Shown: positions 17,068-26,147 of the stretch, piece by piece | How positions within the stretch are numbered: position 1 is the stretch's first letter | How the letters are laid out: every line of letters starts with the position of its first letter | NCBI RefSeq assembly: GCF_000171235.2 | Contig: NZ_ABEA03000195.1 | Span: forward strand, 35,432-99,431 | Direction of reading: 5' to 3' | From: Geminisphaera colitermitum TAV2 | Lineage (GTDB): Bacteria; Verrucomicrobiota; Verrucomicrobiia; Opitutales; Opitutaceae | DNA length: 64,000 nt | Notes under the pieces: model-generated | What the model was told of the DNA's origin: nothing | What the model saw: only the letters and a program-made list of their open reading frames with translations | The model's database searches: none | Program-made: the position numbers and the translations under genes

Positions 17068-19059
17068 ATGAGCTCTCTTTCCCACTTTGATCTGGTCGTT
17101 TATGGCGCAACTCCCGGTGGCATTGCCTGCGCAGTGCGAGCCGCTCGCGAAGGACTGACGGTTTCGCTCGTCAGCGTCTTTCCTCATTTGGGGGGAATGC
17201 TTACTTCAGGTCTCGGACTTTATGATGCCAATTACACCGGCGAACGCGCGCCGCTCGTGACCGAAGTGTTCCAGCGAATACTCGCGCACTACGAGGCGGT
17301 TGACGGCCGTGAATCGGAGAATTACCGGCTCTGCCAAACCAACCAGACCTTCGAGCCACACGTTGCCGAAAAGGTGCTCACGGAAATGGTCGCGGGTGAA
17401 CCGCGCATCAGCGTTTTCAAAGGCTGGCAGGTTACGGGCGTCGAGACATCGGGGAGGACGATCATTGGCATTCTGATCGAAGAAATGCACGGAAAGGAAC
17501 GCCTCCGGCTGCAAGCACGCGCCTTTGTCGATACTTCCTACGAAGGCGACCTGCTGGCGGCGGCGGGTGCGCCTTACCGCGTTGGTCGCGAGTCGCGGAC
17601 GGAATACGGCGAACCTCACGCCGGACGGATTTTTACTCGTTACGATGAAAGCCCCGACGGACCGCGCTACCCCTACGAAGCCTTGCACGGCTTCATCAAA
17701 CTAAAGCCCTTCGACCTTTGCACGGGGAGGATTTTCCCCGGCAGCACGGGCGAAGGCGACAATGCAATCCAAGCCTACAACTTCCGCATCTTCCTCACGC
17801 GAGATCCCGCCAACCGCGCACCCATTCCGAAACCCGAAGCTTACTCGCGGGAAAATTACCTCGGCCTGTTGCAGTCGGAAAACGAGTCGTTGAACATTCC
17901 CTATCCGGTCAAAAGCAAATGGCTGGTGGATGACATCCGAAGCTTCAAGTTTCGCAACCACCGGACCATGCCGAACCGGAAAATCTCATGGAATCACGGC
18001 AGCTTTACCGGCCAGAATCACGAGTATCCCGAGGCGGACTGGTCGAAGCGTCGTGAGATTCTCGAACGCCACAAACGCCACGAACTGGGCCTGCTTTGGT
18101 TTTTGCAAAATGATCCCGATGTACCCGAAGAGGTGCGCGCTCGCGCTTGTGAACTAGGACTCGCCCGGGACGAGTTCACCGACAATGGCAACTTTCCTTG
18201 GGAGATCTACGTGCGTGAAGCCCGCCGGCTCTGTGGGCGAGCGGTTTTCACCGAGTTGGATGCCAGTCTCGCTGCGGGTATCCAGCGAACCCCGCCGCAT
18301 TCCGACAGCATTGGCATCACCGATTGGATGATGGACTCACACGAATGCAGGACTGAGCGGCAACCCGGCAGTGCCTATGACGGAGCCATCCTCCTGAGTG
18401 AACTATCCAGACCTGCCCACATCCCGTTTCGCTGCCTGCTGCCGCCCGATCTGGACAACTTGCTTGTCCCGGTGTGCCTCTCGGCGACGCATGTGGGCTG
18501 GGGCTGCATCCGCTTGGAACCCACTTGGATTCATGTGTCTGAATCGGCGGCTTGGGCCTGCGTGCTCGCCCAGCGGCGTCAGGAAATGCCGGCGCAGATT
18601 CCGGTCGAGGAATTGCAACGGCTGCTTCTCTCGCGAGGCGTGATGATCTCGTTTTTCAACGATTTCGACATGCGCCATGATGCGCCTTGGGTGGAGGCGG
18701 TGCAATTCTTCGCCGTGCGGGGATTTTTTCCGACCTACAATGCCGATGCTGATCAGCCGCTGGATGAAGCAAGCGCCGTTTTGTGGATTCAGGAATTGGC
18801 CGGTCTGTTGGCAGGCAAATCCCAAGCATTGACGCTCGCCCGGCAGTTGGCAGCGGTGAGAACGACCGCGTCAAAAATTGATCCCCTTAGTTTTGCCACG
18901 CAGCTTTGTGAGGCGCTTGGTGCAAGTGCATCCGCCGATTGGATACCGGCTGAATTGGCTTCAAGTCCAAAGCCACTGACCCGAGGTGACGCATGCCGTA
19001 TCATGTATCGCGCGATGAACGCCCAGCGATCAGAATGCCGCGCCGTTCCTGCAAGTTAA
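17068..19059 (+). CDS. FAD-dependent oxidoreductase 1 (PF12831-like)
   Basis: 663 residues, cytosolic. The N-terminal dinucleotide fold is FDLVVYGATPGGIACAVRAA with a following GLTVSLVS strand, HLGGMLTSGLG, and the second FAD-associated segment AFVDTSYEGDLLAAAGAPYR. Downstream blocks GSTGEGDNAIQAYNFR, MISFFNDFD and LGLLWFLQNDP are shared with the other copies in this window. This family is annotated as FAD-dependent oxidoreductase, often mis-named xanthan lyase; no substrate is established. It is the longest intact copy without repeat insertions, so it serves as the reference for the broken ones. Confidence 0.85.
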   Translation: MSSLSHFDLVVYGATPGGIACAVRAAREGLTVSLVSVFPHLGGMLTSGLGLYDANYTGERAPLVTEVFQRILAHYEAVDGRESENYRLCQTNQTFEPHVAEKVLTEMVAGEPRISVFKGWQVTGVETSGRTIIGILIEEMHGKERLRLQARAFVDTSYEGDLLAAAGAPYRVGRESRTEYGEPHAGRIFTRYDESPDGPRYPYEALHGFIKLKPFDLCTGRIFPGSTGEGDNAIQAYNFRIFLTRDPANRAPIPKPEAYSRENYLGLLQSENESLNIPYPVKSKWLVDDIRSFKFRNHRTMPNRKISWNHGSFTGQNHEYPEADWSKRREILERHKRHELGLLWFLQNDPDVPEEVRARACELGLARDEFTDNGNFPWEIYVREARRLCGRAVFTELDASLAAGIQRTPPHSDSIGITDWMMDSHECRTERQPGSAYDGAILLSELSRPAHIPFRCLLPPDLDNLLVPVCLSATHVGWGCIRLEPTWIHVSESAAWACVLAQRRQEMPAQIPVEELQRLLLSRGVMISFFNDFDMRHDAPWVEAVQFFAVRGFFPTYNADADQPLDEASAVLWIQELAGLLAGKSQALTLARQLAAVRTTASKIDPLSFATQLCEALGASASADWIPAELASSPKPLTRGDACRIMYRAMNAQRSECRAVPAS

Positions 19060-19081
19060 CGTGAGGCATTAACACATACTC

Positions 19082-20233
19082 ATGATGAAAGGCACAACCT
19101 ACATTCTCGCACTCGGCTCCCTGATTTTCTGTCCTGCTTTGCAGGCTGAAACGTTGCAGGCAGAAGCACCGCTGCCGATTTGGGCGGCGAAAAACCTCGA
19201 TGGCCAACCGGTAAGCATTGCGGTTCCCGCGCCGAAAGACCTCCGCTTCGCTCATCTGTCCTGGAACAAGGTGCAGCGCACCCCCAAGGGAACGGTGATT
19301 CTGGCTTACACTGCCGGCACCTTTCACGGCAACCGTGGCGGGGGAAGTCCTGTCGTCTCACGTTCCACCGACGGCGGCCGGACCTTCTCGGAGCCTCAAA
19401 TCATTCGCGAGTTCGGCCCCGGCCGCGATTACACCCAGAGCGGCAACCTGGCGCTCGGACTTGACGGGAACGGTGACCTCGTGCTGCTCGCCATGGCTTT
19501 CACCGCCGATACCGCCAATCACATCTTCGGCTGGCGCTCGGAGGATGATGGTCTGACTTGGAAGCCGGTGGATACCAGTGCTCTGGGGCCCAACAAAACA
19601 GGACCCGTATTCGGCAATATCGTGCCGGTGGATGGGCAGGGGCTCATGGTGCTCGGGCAATACCGGCAAGGCTCGAAGCCATATACCCAAGGCATCTGGC
19701 TGTCCACCTCCCGGGATCAGGGACGCACCTGGAGCCCGGCCCGCCGTATCGCAGACGTTGATGCAGCGGAGCCCGTCCTTGTGCAGACTACTTCCGGCCG
19801 ACTGCTCGGCTTTTTTCGAGGTGATAAAACTCTGGGCGGTCGGCAATATGTAGGCGTATCCGACGACCAAGGTGCCACCTGGAAAACCGAACTTTCCGTC
19901 CTGGATTCCGAAGACAACACCCGATCCAGACTGGCGGCCCCATTCGCGGTTAAAAATCCCAATCGCAAGGGGGAAATCCTCGTGCTCACCACCGAACGCG
20001 GCGAAGTCGGAGAAACGCGGGGACGCATCTGGCTTTGGCGAGGGGACGCGCAGAAACTGGACTGGAAGCGCGACCGCCTGTTGCTTGAGTTTCCCCACAT
20101 CAAAGGAGATGCCAACAACGACTTTGGTTACCCATGGCTGCTGCATCTCGAAGGAAACCGCTGGCTGATATACTATTATCATGGCCTGAAAGATGGTGCC
20201 AGTCCGCTATGGGTGACCGAGGTGAGGCTGTAG
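19082..20233 (+). CDS. Secreted sialidase-like Asp-box propeller, copy 2
   Basis: 383 residues, starting MMKGTTYILALGSLIFCPALQA. Protein and DNA are nearly the same as the gene at 14187 from the signal peptide to the C-terminus, including the four Asp boxes; copy 1 has two extra residues (SR) near residue 250. Unlike copy 1 it has an ordinary, tract-free leader of 22 bases after the FAD gene, so the pair is a natural comparison for the effect of the C22 tract. Probably hydrolyses a terminal sugar, possibly sialic acid, in the periplasm or outside. Confidence 0.8.
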   Translation: MMKGTTYILALGSLIFCPALQAETLQAEAPLPIWAAKNLDGQPVSIAVPAPKDLRFAHLSWNKVQRTPKGTVILAYTAGTFHGNRGGGSPVVSRSTDGGRTFSEPQIIREFGPGRDYTQSGNLALGLDGNGDLVLLAMAFTADTANHIFGWRSEDDGLTWKPVDTSALGPNKTGPVFGNIVPVDGQGLMVLGQYRQGSKPYTQGIWLSTSRDQGRTWSPARRIADVDAAEPVLVQTTSGRLLGFFRGDKTLGGRQYVGVSDDQGATWKTELSVLDSEDNTRSRLAAPFAVKNPNRKGEILVLTTERGEVGETRGRIWLWRGDAQKLDWKRDRLLLEFPHIKGDANNDFGYPWLLHLEGNRWLIYYYHGLKDGASPLWVTEVRL

Positions 20234-20279
20234 TGCGGACTACGAAAAAAATAACCGCGAACATCCAGACAACTCCTTT

Positions 20280-21878
20280 ATGCCCAAACGATCCATCCTC
20301 GCCGTCATGCTTTTCCCGCTGTGTTGCTTTCCTGCCCTGCTGCACGGCAGCGAACCCTTTTTCGCCAAGCAAACCGTCCTGACCCGACAGACGGAAGGTT
20401 ATCATACCTTCCGCGTGCCCGGCCTTGCGGCGACCCCGTCGGGCTCGCTTCTCATCTTTTGCGATGGCCGCGTGGATGGCGGCGGCGACGTCGGCAAGAT
20501 GGATCTCGTTGTCAAACGCAGCCCGGATGGCGGCAAAACTTGGGAGCCGGTGCGCACGCTCTTCACCGACAAGGGCAGCAAGACAAAGATCGGTAATGTC
20601 TCGGCGGTCGTTGATGAAAAAACCGGCAACCTACATGCCATATTTTGCAAAAACCTTGAGCAGGCCTACAGCATTAGCTCCACGGATGGCGGAGCGACTT
20701 TCGAGAACCCGGTGGAAATTACCGAGGTTTTTAAAAAATTCGCGAATCCCTGGGTCTTCTTCGCCACCGGCCACGCCCACGGCATCCAGCTCCGCACCGA
20801 CCGGCTCGTCGTCCCCATTTTCCTCAGCGAAGTGCCTCGTTCCGGCGGCAAAAAGCGCGATAGCTTCCATGTCGGGGTGATCTACAGCGACGACCACGGC
20901 AAGACATGGCAGGCAGGCGGCACCGTGCCCGAAAGCAGCCATCTAAACGAGAGCACGATCTACGAGGCCTCCGACGGCTCGATCGTGATCAATGCGCGAG
21001 CCACGAATTCCAACCGCTACGTTGCGCACAGCGCGGACGGCGGCCAGACTTGGTCAAAACCCGTATCCGACAACAATCTCTGGGGCGCCCGCTGTCAGGC
21101 CAGCTCGCTGGTCACGCAAGATAGCGACGGCAAACGCGTCACCCTTTTCACCAATCCTGCTGGGCCCGGTCGCACGAATCTCACCGTCCGCCTAAGCTAT
21201 GACGACGGCAGGACGTGGCCCTACGCGAAGCTCATCGACGCCGAAGCCTCCGCCTACAGCGACCTCGCGCTCGGTCACGACGGCAGGATTCATATCGCTT
21301 ACGAATCCGGAAAAAAATCCGCCTACGAGGGCATTGCTGTCGCCAGCTTCAACGTCGATTGGATCCTCAGTGCTCCGCAAGCCGCCACCGTCTCGCCAGC
21401 GACGCAGGCAGCTTCGCCACCGGCCAAATCCCAAAGTCTGTCGGGCGTGGTCGTTGACGACGAGGATGCCGAACGATCCGGCAAGTGGGAGCCGGGGCAA
21501 AAAGCCGGGTATGTTGGAAAAGGATACCGGCGCGCGACGTCTGGCGATTCCACCGCGCGATTCCTTCCCGACCTGCCGCAGGCCGGCGAATACGAGGTGC
21601 GCCTTCTCTATCCTGTAACGGGCAAGAACACCTCGAAGGCCAAGGTCACCATCCTGAGTGTGGACGGCGAAAAAACGCTCATCATCGACCAGCGCAAAAG
21701 CGCGTTTGACGGCACGGTGGCCCGCTCGCTCGGCACCTTCCAATTCAACGAAGGCAAGGAAGGCGCGGTGACAATTTCCGCCGAGGGAGCGGATGGCTTC
21801 GTTCTCATCGACGGCGTGCAATTCGTCCCCGTTGAGATTGCGAAAGAGGAACGCAGGAAAGTGAATGCGGCGCAATAG
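20280..21878 (+). CDS. Secreted exo-alpha-sialidase, GH33-like, with C-terminal golvesin-like domain
   Basis: 532 residues. Signal peptide to about residue 23 (LLHGSEP). The sialidase signature FRVPGL (FRIP-like, Arg of the catalytic triad) at about residue 43 is followed by five Asp boxes (SPDGGKTWEP, STDGGATFENP, SDDHGKTWQA, SADGGQTWSKP, SYDDGRTWP). GH33 enzymes cleave terminal sialic acids through a Tyr/Glu nucleophile and Arg triad. After a Pro/Ala linker, residues from about 385 (VVVDDEDAERSGKWEPG) match the golvesin C-terminal-like domain seen in secreted glycan-active proteins. Best supported sialidase in the window. It follows the propeller at 19082 by 46 bases. Confidence 0.85.
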   Translation: MPKRSILAVMLFPLCCFPALLHGSEPFFAKQTVLTRQTEGYHTFRVPGLAATPSGSLLIFCDGRVDGGGDVGKMDLVVKRSPDGGKTWEPVRTLFTDKGSKTKIGNVSAVVDEKTGNLHAIFCKNLEQAYSISSTDGGATFENPVEITEVFKKFANPWVFFATGHAHGIQLRTDRLVVPIFLSEVPRSGGKKRDSFHVGVIYSDDHGKTWQAGGTVPESSHLNESTIYEASDGSIVINARATNSNRYVAHSADGGQTWSKPVSDNNLWGARCQASSLVTQDSDGKRVTLFTNPAGPGRTNLTVRLSYDDGRTWPYAKLIDAEASAYSDLALGHDGRIHIAYESGKKSAYEGIAVASFNVDWILSAPQAATVSPATQAASPPAKSQSLSGVVVDDEDAERSGKWEPGQKAGYVGKGYRRATSGDSTARFLPDLPQAGEYEVRLLYPVTGKNTSKAKVTILSVDGEKTLIIDQRKSAFDGTVARSLGTFQFNEGKEGAVTISAEGADGFVLIDGVQFVPVEIAKEERRKVNAAQ

Positions 21879-21879
21879 C

Positions 21880-22056
21880 GCCCGTAGCGCAGGCATCTTG
21901 CCTGCCGTCTGGTCTATAGCGCGAAGCGCAGTGACCTTCATGGAGTGCGGCGATTCATCGCCGCTTTTGACGAACCGTTTCAACGGTTCGCCAGTAAGCG
22001 TGAAGCGTGCTAAAGCACGCGAAACAAAGCGGCGATGAATCGCCGCACTCCATAGG
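21880..22056. repeat. REP-like palindromic cluster, copy 6
   Basis: GTAGCGCAGGCATCTTGCC is followed by the GCGCGAAGCGC unit, then a long inverted pair GTGCGGCGATTCATCGCCGC (near 21937) and its complement near 22032, with a GAACCGTTTCAACGGTTC palindrome between. Confidence 0.75.
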
Positions 22057-22067
22057 AGAACCGAGGA

Positions 22068-22103
22068 GGTCCATTTAATGGACCATACATTTGCCCTTTG
22101 AAC
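22068..22103 (+). promoter_or_regulatory. Operator-like motif, copy 3 (FAD oxidoreductase 2)
   Basis: GGTCCATTTAATGGACC is a near-perfect palindrome and the cleanest form of the motif, followed by CATACATTTGCCCTTTGAAC. It lies about 70 bases before the start of the split FAD gene. Confidence 0.7.
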
Positions 22104-22169
22104 ATCTCCGGTTCCGGAAATGTTCGGGCATTCCATAAACCGCCCTCACCTTCCCGCGATTCCCGAGCC

Positions 22170-24048
22170 ATGAACATCGGTGCCCATCATTATCACCGCC
22201 GCATAAAAACCAACGCAGGGGAAAAACAAGATTTACCGGACCTGGTCGTTTTTGGCGGGACGGCTCCCGGCATCGTGTGCGCCGTGCGCGCAGCGCGCGA
22301 GGGGATGCGGGTTGCACTGGTAACATCGGGCATCCACTTGGGCGGTGCGCTGCCTTCGCTCGGCGCGTTGGAGACCCACTATCGCGGTGCGCGCTCACCG
22401 CTCGTGAGCGAATTCGAAGCGCGGGTGAAGGAGCATTACCGAACGCGCCATGGCGAGGATTCCGAGCCGTTTCGCGTCTGCACGGGCGGTTCAATGCTCA
22501 CGTTCGAGCCGCATGTGGCCCAGGAAATTCTCACACGCTGGATCACCGACGAACCGGGCATTCGCTGGTTGAAAGGATTCACGCCGGTCCGCGTGGAACG
22601 CGAAGGCGCGCTGATCCGCGCCGTGGTGTTCGAGGTGACGGAGGCAAAAAAACTGGCGACAGGAGGAACACTGAGGCTTGAGGCGGACGCCTTTGCTGAC
22701 GGCAGCTACGAGGGCGACCTGATGGCGCTGGCCGGAGCCGGGTTTCGCATCGGACGCGAGGCGCGCACGGAGTTTGGCGAGCCGAGGGCGGGGCGGGTTT
22801 TCACGCGCTGGCTGAACGGCGTTCACCCGCGGGCCGCCGCCGAAGGCCGGCTCAATCTTGTCACCGCCAAAGCCACCACCTCCGAGCCACTGCCGGGCAG
22901 CACGGGCGAAAGCGACGACAACGTGCAAAGCTACAGCTACCGCCTCTGCCTCACAGACGATCCCGCGAACCGCCTGCTGCCTGCCTCCCCCCCCCCCCGG
23001 CTATGAACGCGAACGCTTCACGCCGATCCTGCTCCCGCCCGCCGAAAAAGAGCGCATGAGACTGCCGTTTCACCACCGCTTTCTTATCCAGACCCTGCAC
23101 GAGATGGTGGAGAATGACCACGTCTTCCACGGGCACGCGCTGCCCAACCGCAAACGCAGTTGGAACGCGACGAATCTCACCGGCGCAGGCAAACGCTACG
23201 CGGCGGCCTCCCCCGCCGAACGCCGCGCCATCGAGTGCGCCCACGCCACCCACGCGCTCGGCCTCATGTGGTTTCTGCAACACGATCCAGCGGTGCCCGC
23301 CGACATCCGCTCCCGCGCCCTCGAATGGGGACTGGCCGGCGATGAATTTGCCGGGACGCAGAACCTGCCGCCCCAGCTCTATGTGCGCGAGGCGCGCCGA
23401 CTTGCGGGCCGGGCCGTTTTCACCGAGCACGACGCCCTCGCCGAACCGGGAAGGGAACGCGCCCCGGTCCACGCCGATTCGATCGGCATCACCGAGTTTT
23501 CCCTCGACTCGCTGGCCTGCACCACCGAACGCCTGCCGGGAACAGGCGCATTGTGCGACGGACAACTTTTCCAGATGGAAAACTCGCGTCCCGGCCAGGT
23601 GCCGTTTGGGGTGCTTTTGCCGCGCGAGATCGACAACCTGCTCGTCGTCACCTGCGTCTCCGCGACGCATGTCGCTTGGGGCACGATACGGCAGACGCCG
23701 ACATTGATGCACCTTGCGGAGTCGGCGGCCTGGGCACTGGTGCTCGCGAGGCGTCGCGGTGTGGCTCCGGCGAACCTCGATGTATCCGAATTTCAACGAC
23801 ACATCGTGAGTCACGGCATCATGATTTCGTTTTTCAACGACTTCGACATGTCCTGCCCCGAGCCGTGGGTTCCCGCGATGCAACTGCTCGGCATCCGAGG
23901 CTTTTTCCCCGATTACGACGCCGCGCCGCACCGCGTGCTCAACGAGGCCGCAGCCCACGACTGGAGCCGTCGTGCGCCGCATGTCGAGGCAAGCCGGCTC
24001 CTTGGCAAAACCCATGCGGAAGCCGCGTCGATGATCGTGGATTCGTAG
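22170..24048 (+). pseudogene. FAD-dependent oxidoreductase 2, split by a C12 tract
   Basis: Two frames together give a full PF12831-like protein. The first (22170-23006) has LPDLVVFGGTAPGIVCAVRA, AFADGSYEGDLMALAGAGFR and GSTGESDDNVQSYSYR, then runs into the tract and stops after PASPPPRL. The second resumes at PPPPPGYERERFTPILLP and holds LGLMWFLQHDP, LPREIDNLLVVTCVSATHV and MISFFNDFD to 24048. Removing one C (C11) or adding two (C14) would join them into about 625 residues. Both halves are otherwise well preserved, so this looks recent or switchable rather than long dead; a sequencing length error is also possible. Upstream ATG 22170 is chosen from alignment with copy 1. Confidence 0.8.
22987..22998. 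repeat. C12 homopolymer at the frame break of FAD oxidoreductase 2
   Basis: The tract encodes Pro residues on either side of the break. The two halves of the gene differ by one frame across it. Confidence 0.9.
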
Positions 24049-24091
24049 CGCGAAGAAACGTCCGCGCATCATACTATTTTCCAATCAGAAA

Positions 24092-24170
24092 TATCTCACG
24101 CAGAGACGCGGAGGCGCAGCGAAAACAGATGTATTCTCTCTGCGACTCTGCGACTCTGCGTGAGTTCTTT
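24092..24170. repeat. CTCACGCAGAGACGC inverted-repeat unit, short copy
   Basis: The arms CTCACGCAGAGACGCGGAGG and CTCTGCGACTCTGCGTGAG enclose a short centre. Longer relatives are at 35955 and 56053, and another short one at 51092. Confidence 0.75.
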
Positions 24171-24250
24171 TTACCCTCTTATTATATCTTTGAGTGAGGG
24201 AGTGGTATCAGGCGGCGGAGGCACCATGAGCTAACTCACTGGGCAACGAC

Positions 24251-24289
24251 ATGGTTCATTTATTGGACCATGTAATCCGTCTTTTGAAA
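24251..24289 (+). promoter_or_regulatory. Operator-like motif, copy 4 (FAD oxidoreductase 5)
   Basis: ATGGTTCATTTATTGGACCA, 11 bases, CTTTTGAAA. It is the closest match to the consensus and lies about 195 bases before the start of the next gene. Confidence 0.7.
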
Positions 24290-24359
24290 GCCCTGTTTCG
24301 CCCAAAAACTCCCCCAAGAAACCCGTATTCCAACCAGATTTTATCAACCCAACACCTCC

Positions 24360-24417
24360 CGCCCTCCCGCCCTCTTTCCTACTGCTCACTGTTCACTGCT
24401 CCCCCCCCCCCCCCCCC
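24360..24417. repeat. CTGTTCACTGCT microsatellite ending in C17
   Basis: CCCTCTTTCCTACTGCTCAC, then TGTTCACTGCT, leads straight into 17 C (24401-24417), 28 bases before the ATG at 24446. The same leader precedes the tracts at 31829 and 49608. Confidence 0.85.
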
Positions 24418-24445
24418 GTCCGACTCACAACGCCTGCCGAAATTC

Positions 24446-25948
24446 ATGCACACCATTGCCACAACCACACTTCCCGCGCTTACCACTGACGTCCTTGTCA
24501 TTGGTTCCGGAGCCGCCGGACTCACTGCCGCAATCGCCGCCGCACGCAATGGAGCCAGCACCCTACTCGTCGAGTCTGCCGGATTCCTCGGCGGACTCTC
24601 CGCCACGCTCCCCTGGCTAGGCTTTCACGACCGCGATTATCGCCAAGTCGTCAAAGGACTCCCCGCCGAATTTGTTCACCGCCTCCAGCAAGCCCGCGCC
24701 GCCTCGCCCTACGAATACGACATCAAGTGCGCCTCCGCCGTCAGCATCGACACCCACCGATGGAAATGCCTCGCCATGCAACTCTGCGCCGAGGCTGGCG
24801 TGAAGCTCATGCTCCACACCCATTTCCTGGACACCCTCCGCGACGGCGACCGAGTCACCGGCGTGCTCGTCCACCACAAATCCGGACTCCAGCGTATCCA
24901 CGCCCGCACGACAATCGACTGCACTGGCGACGGTGACGTTGCCGCCCGCGCTGGCGTTCCTTGGGAAAAAGGCCGCACCGGCGACGGACTCGTTCAGGCG
25001 CCGACTCTTGTTTTCCGTCTCGGTGGCGGCGACCGTTCCGCCTTCATCGACGGCTGCAAACGCGAGGAACTCAACTACCGCGAATGGCTCGCGCCCTATC
25101 CTGAACTTCGGGCCAAAACGCTTGCCCGCCTCGACCGCATGCAAGTCATCATCTGCGGCGGATTCGCCCCCCTGCTCGCGCAAGCCCGCGCCGCGGGCGA
25201 CCTCGACCTGCCGCAAACCCGCATCGTCGGCGTCAAGACCCACATCCCCGACGAATTCACCGTCGTCATGACCCGAGTCCTCGGCCTCGACCCCGTTGAC
25301 GTCCACAGCGTCACCGCCGCCTACGCCCGCGTTTACGAGCAGATCCCGCCGCTCGTGTCATTCTTTCAAAAATACGTCCCCGGCTTCGCCTCTGCGCGTC
25401 TTCTCGAAATCGCACCCATGCTCGGCATCCGCGAAAGCCGCCGCATTACCGGTGACTACCTCCTCACAGAAAACGACCTGCTGAACGGCTGCGTTTTTAA
25501 CGACGCCATCGCCATGGGCGCTTACCACATCGACATTCACCGCCCCGCTGGCACCTGGGTTGAATCCCGAAACGTCCGCGCCTACACCATTCCGCTTCGC
25601 AGCCTCATCGCCCGCGGGGTCGATGGCCTCATGATGGCGGGCAAGTGCATCTCGGCCGCACACGAAGCCGTCGCATCCACCCGAGTCATCCCCATTTGCA
25701 TGGCCCAAGGCCAGGCCGCGGGCACAGCCGCCGCCATTGCTGCCCGCCGCCGTGCCAGCATCCGCCAGACACCACTCACCGAACTCCAAACCCTGCTCCA
25801 GCAACAAGGTGCCGAGATCGGCCGCACCCTCGAACCACCCAACCAAACTCTCATCGATGAAATCGGACAACTTCCATTCGACGAACCTCACACCACCGGC
25901 GACCGCGATGCGGCCTCATCCGCCTCCTTGGCATGGCTCCAACGCTGA
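24446..25948 (+). CDS. FAD-dependent oxidoreductase 5 (divergent subtype)
   Basis: 500 residues, cytosolic, shorter than the other four. N-terminal FAD fold TDVLVIGSGAAGLTAAIAAA with a normal GxGxxG; the later segment TIDCTGDGDVAARAGVPWEK and the C-terminal FAD-closing block GVDGLMMAGKCISAAHEAVA then GQAAGTAAAIAA are typical of PF12831 members. It lacks the MISFFNDFD tail of the long copies. The ATG at 24446 follows a C17 tract and is preferred because the Rossmann fold begins right after it. An operator-like motif is upstream. Substrate unknown. Confidence 0.8.
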   Translation: MHTIATTTLPALTTDVLVIGSGAAGLTAAIAAARNGASTLLVESAGFLGGLSATLPWLGFHDRDYRQVVKGLPAEFVHRLQQARAASPYEYDIKCASAVSIDTHRWKCLAMQLCAEAGVKLMLHTHFLDTLRDGDRVTGVLVHHKSGLQRIHARTTIDCTGDGDVAARAGVPWEKGRTGDGLVQAPTLVFRLGGGDRSAFIDGCKREELNYREWLAPYPELRAKTLARLDRMQVIICGGFAPLLAQARAAGDLDLPQTRIVGVKTHIPDEFTVVMTRVLGLDPVDVHSVTAAYARVYEQIPPLVSFFQKYVPGFASARLLEIAPMLGIRESRRITGDYLLTENDLLNGCVFNDAIAMGAYHIDIHRPAGTWVESRNVRAYTIPLRSLIARGVDGLMMAGKCISAAHEAVASTRVIPICMAQGQAAGTAAAIAARRRASIRQTPLTELQTLLQQQGAEIGRTLEPPNQTLIDEIGQLPFDEPHTTGDRDAASSASLAWLQR

Positions 25949-25965
25949 AACCAACAATCTTCTTT

Positions 25966-26004
25966 ATGGTATCTTTATGGAACCACGACATTGCGCTTTT
26001 GAAA
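25966..26004 (+). promoter_or_regulatory. Operator-like motif, copy 5 (PEP-CTERM gene)
   Basis: ATGGTATCTTTATGGAACCA, 11 bases, CTTTTGAAA. It lies 18 bases past the FAD oxidoreductase 5 stop and about 145 bases before the ATG at 26148. Confidence 0.65.
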
Positions 26005-26147
26005 CCGACAAGTTGCACCGATGGTCTTGCAACAGCCCAGTTCCGCATCACCCGCTCGATAACATAAAACCCCGTTTACAGCCGCCACATTCCGCCTGCG
26101 CTCCTGAATATTCCCGACAACCCGAAACACCAAATCCTAATCCTGCT

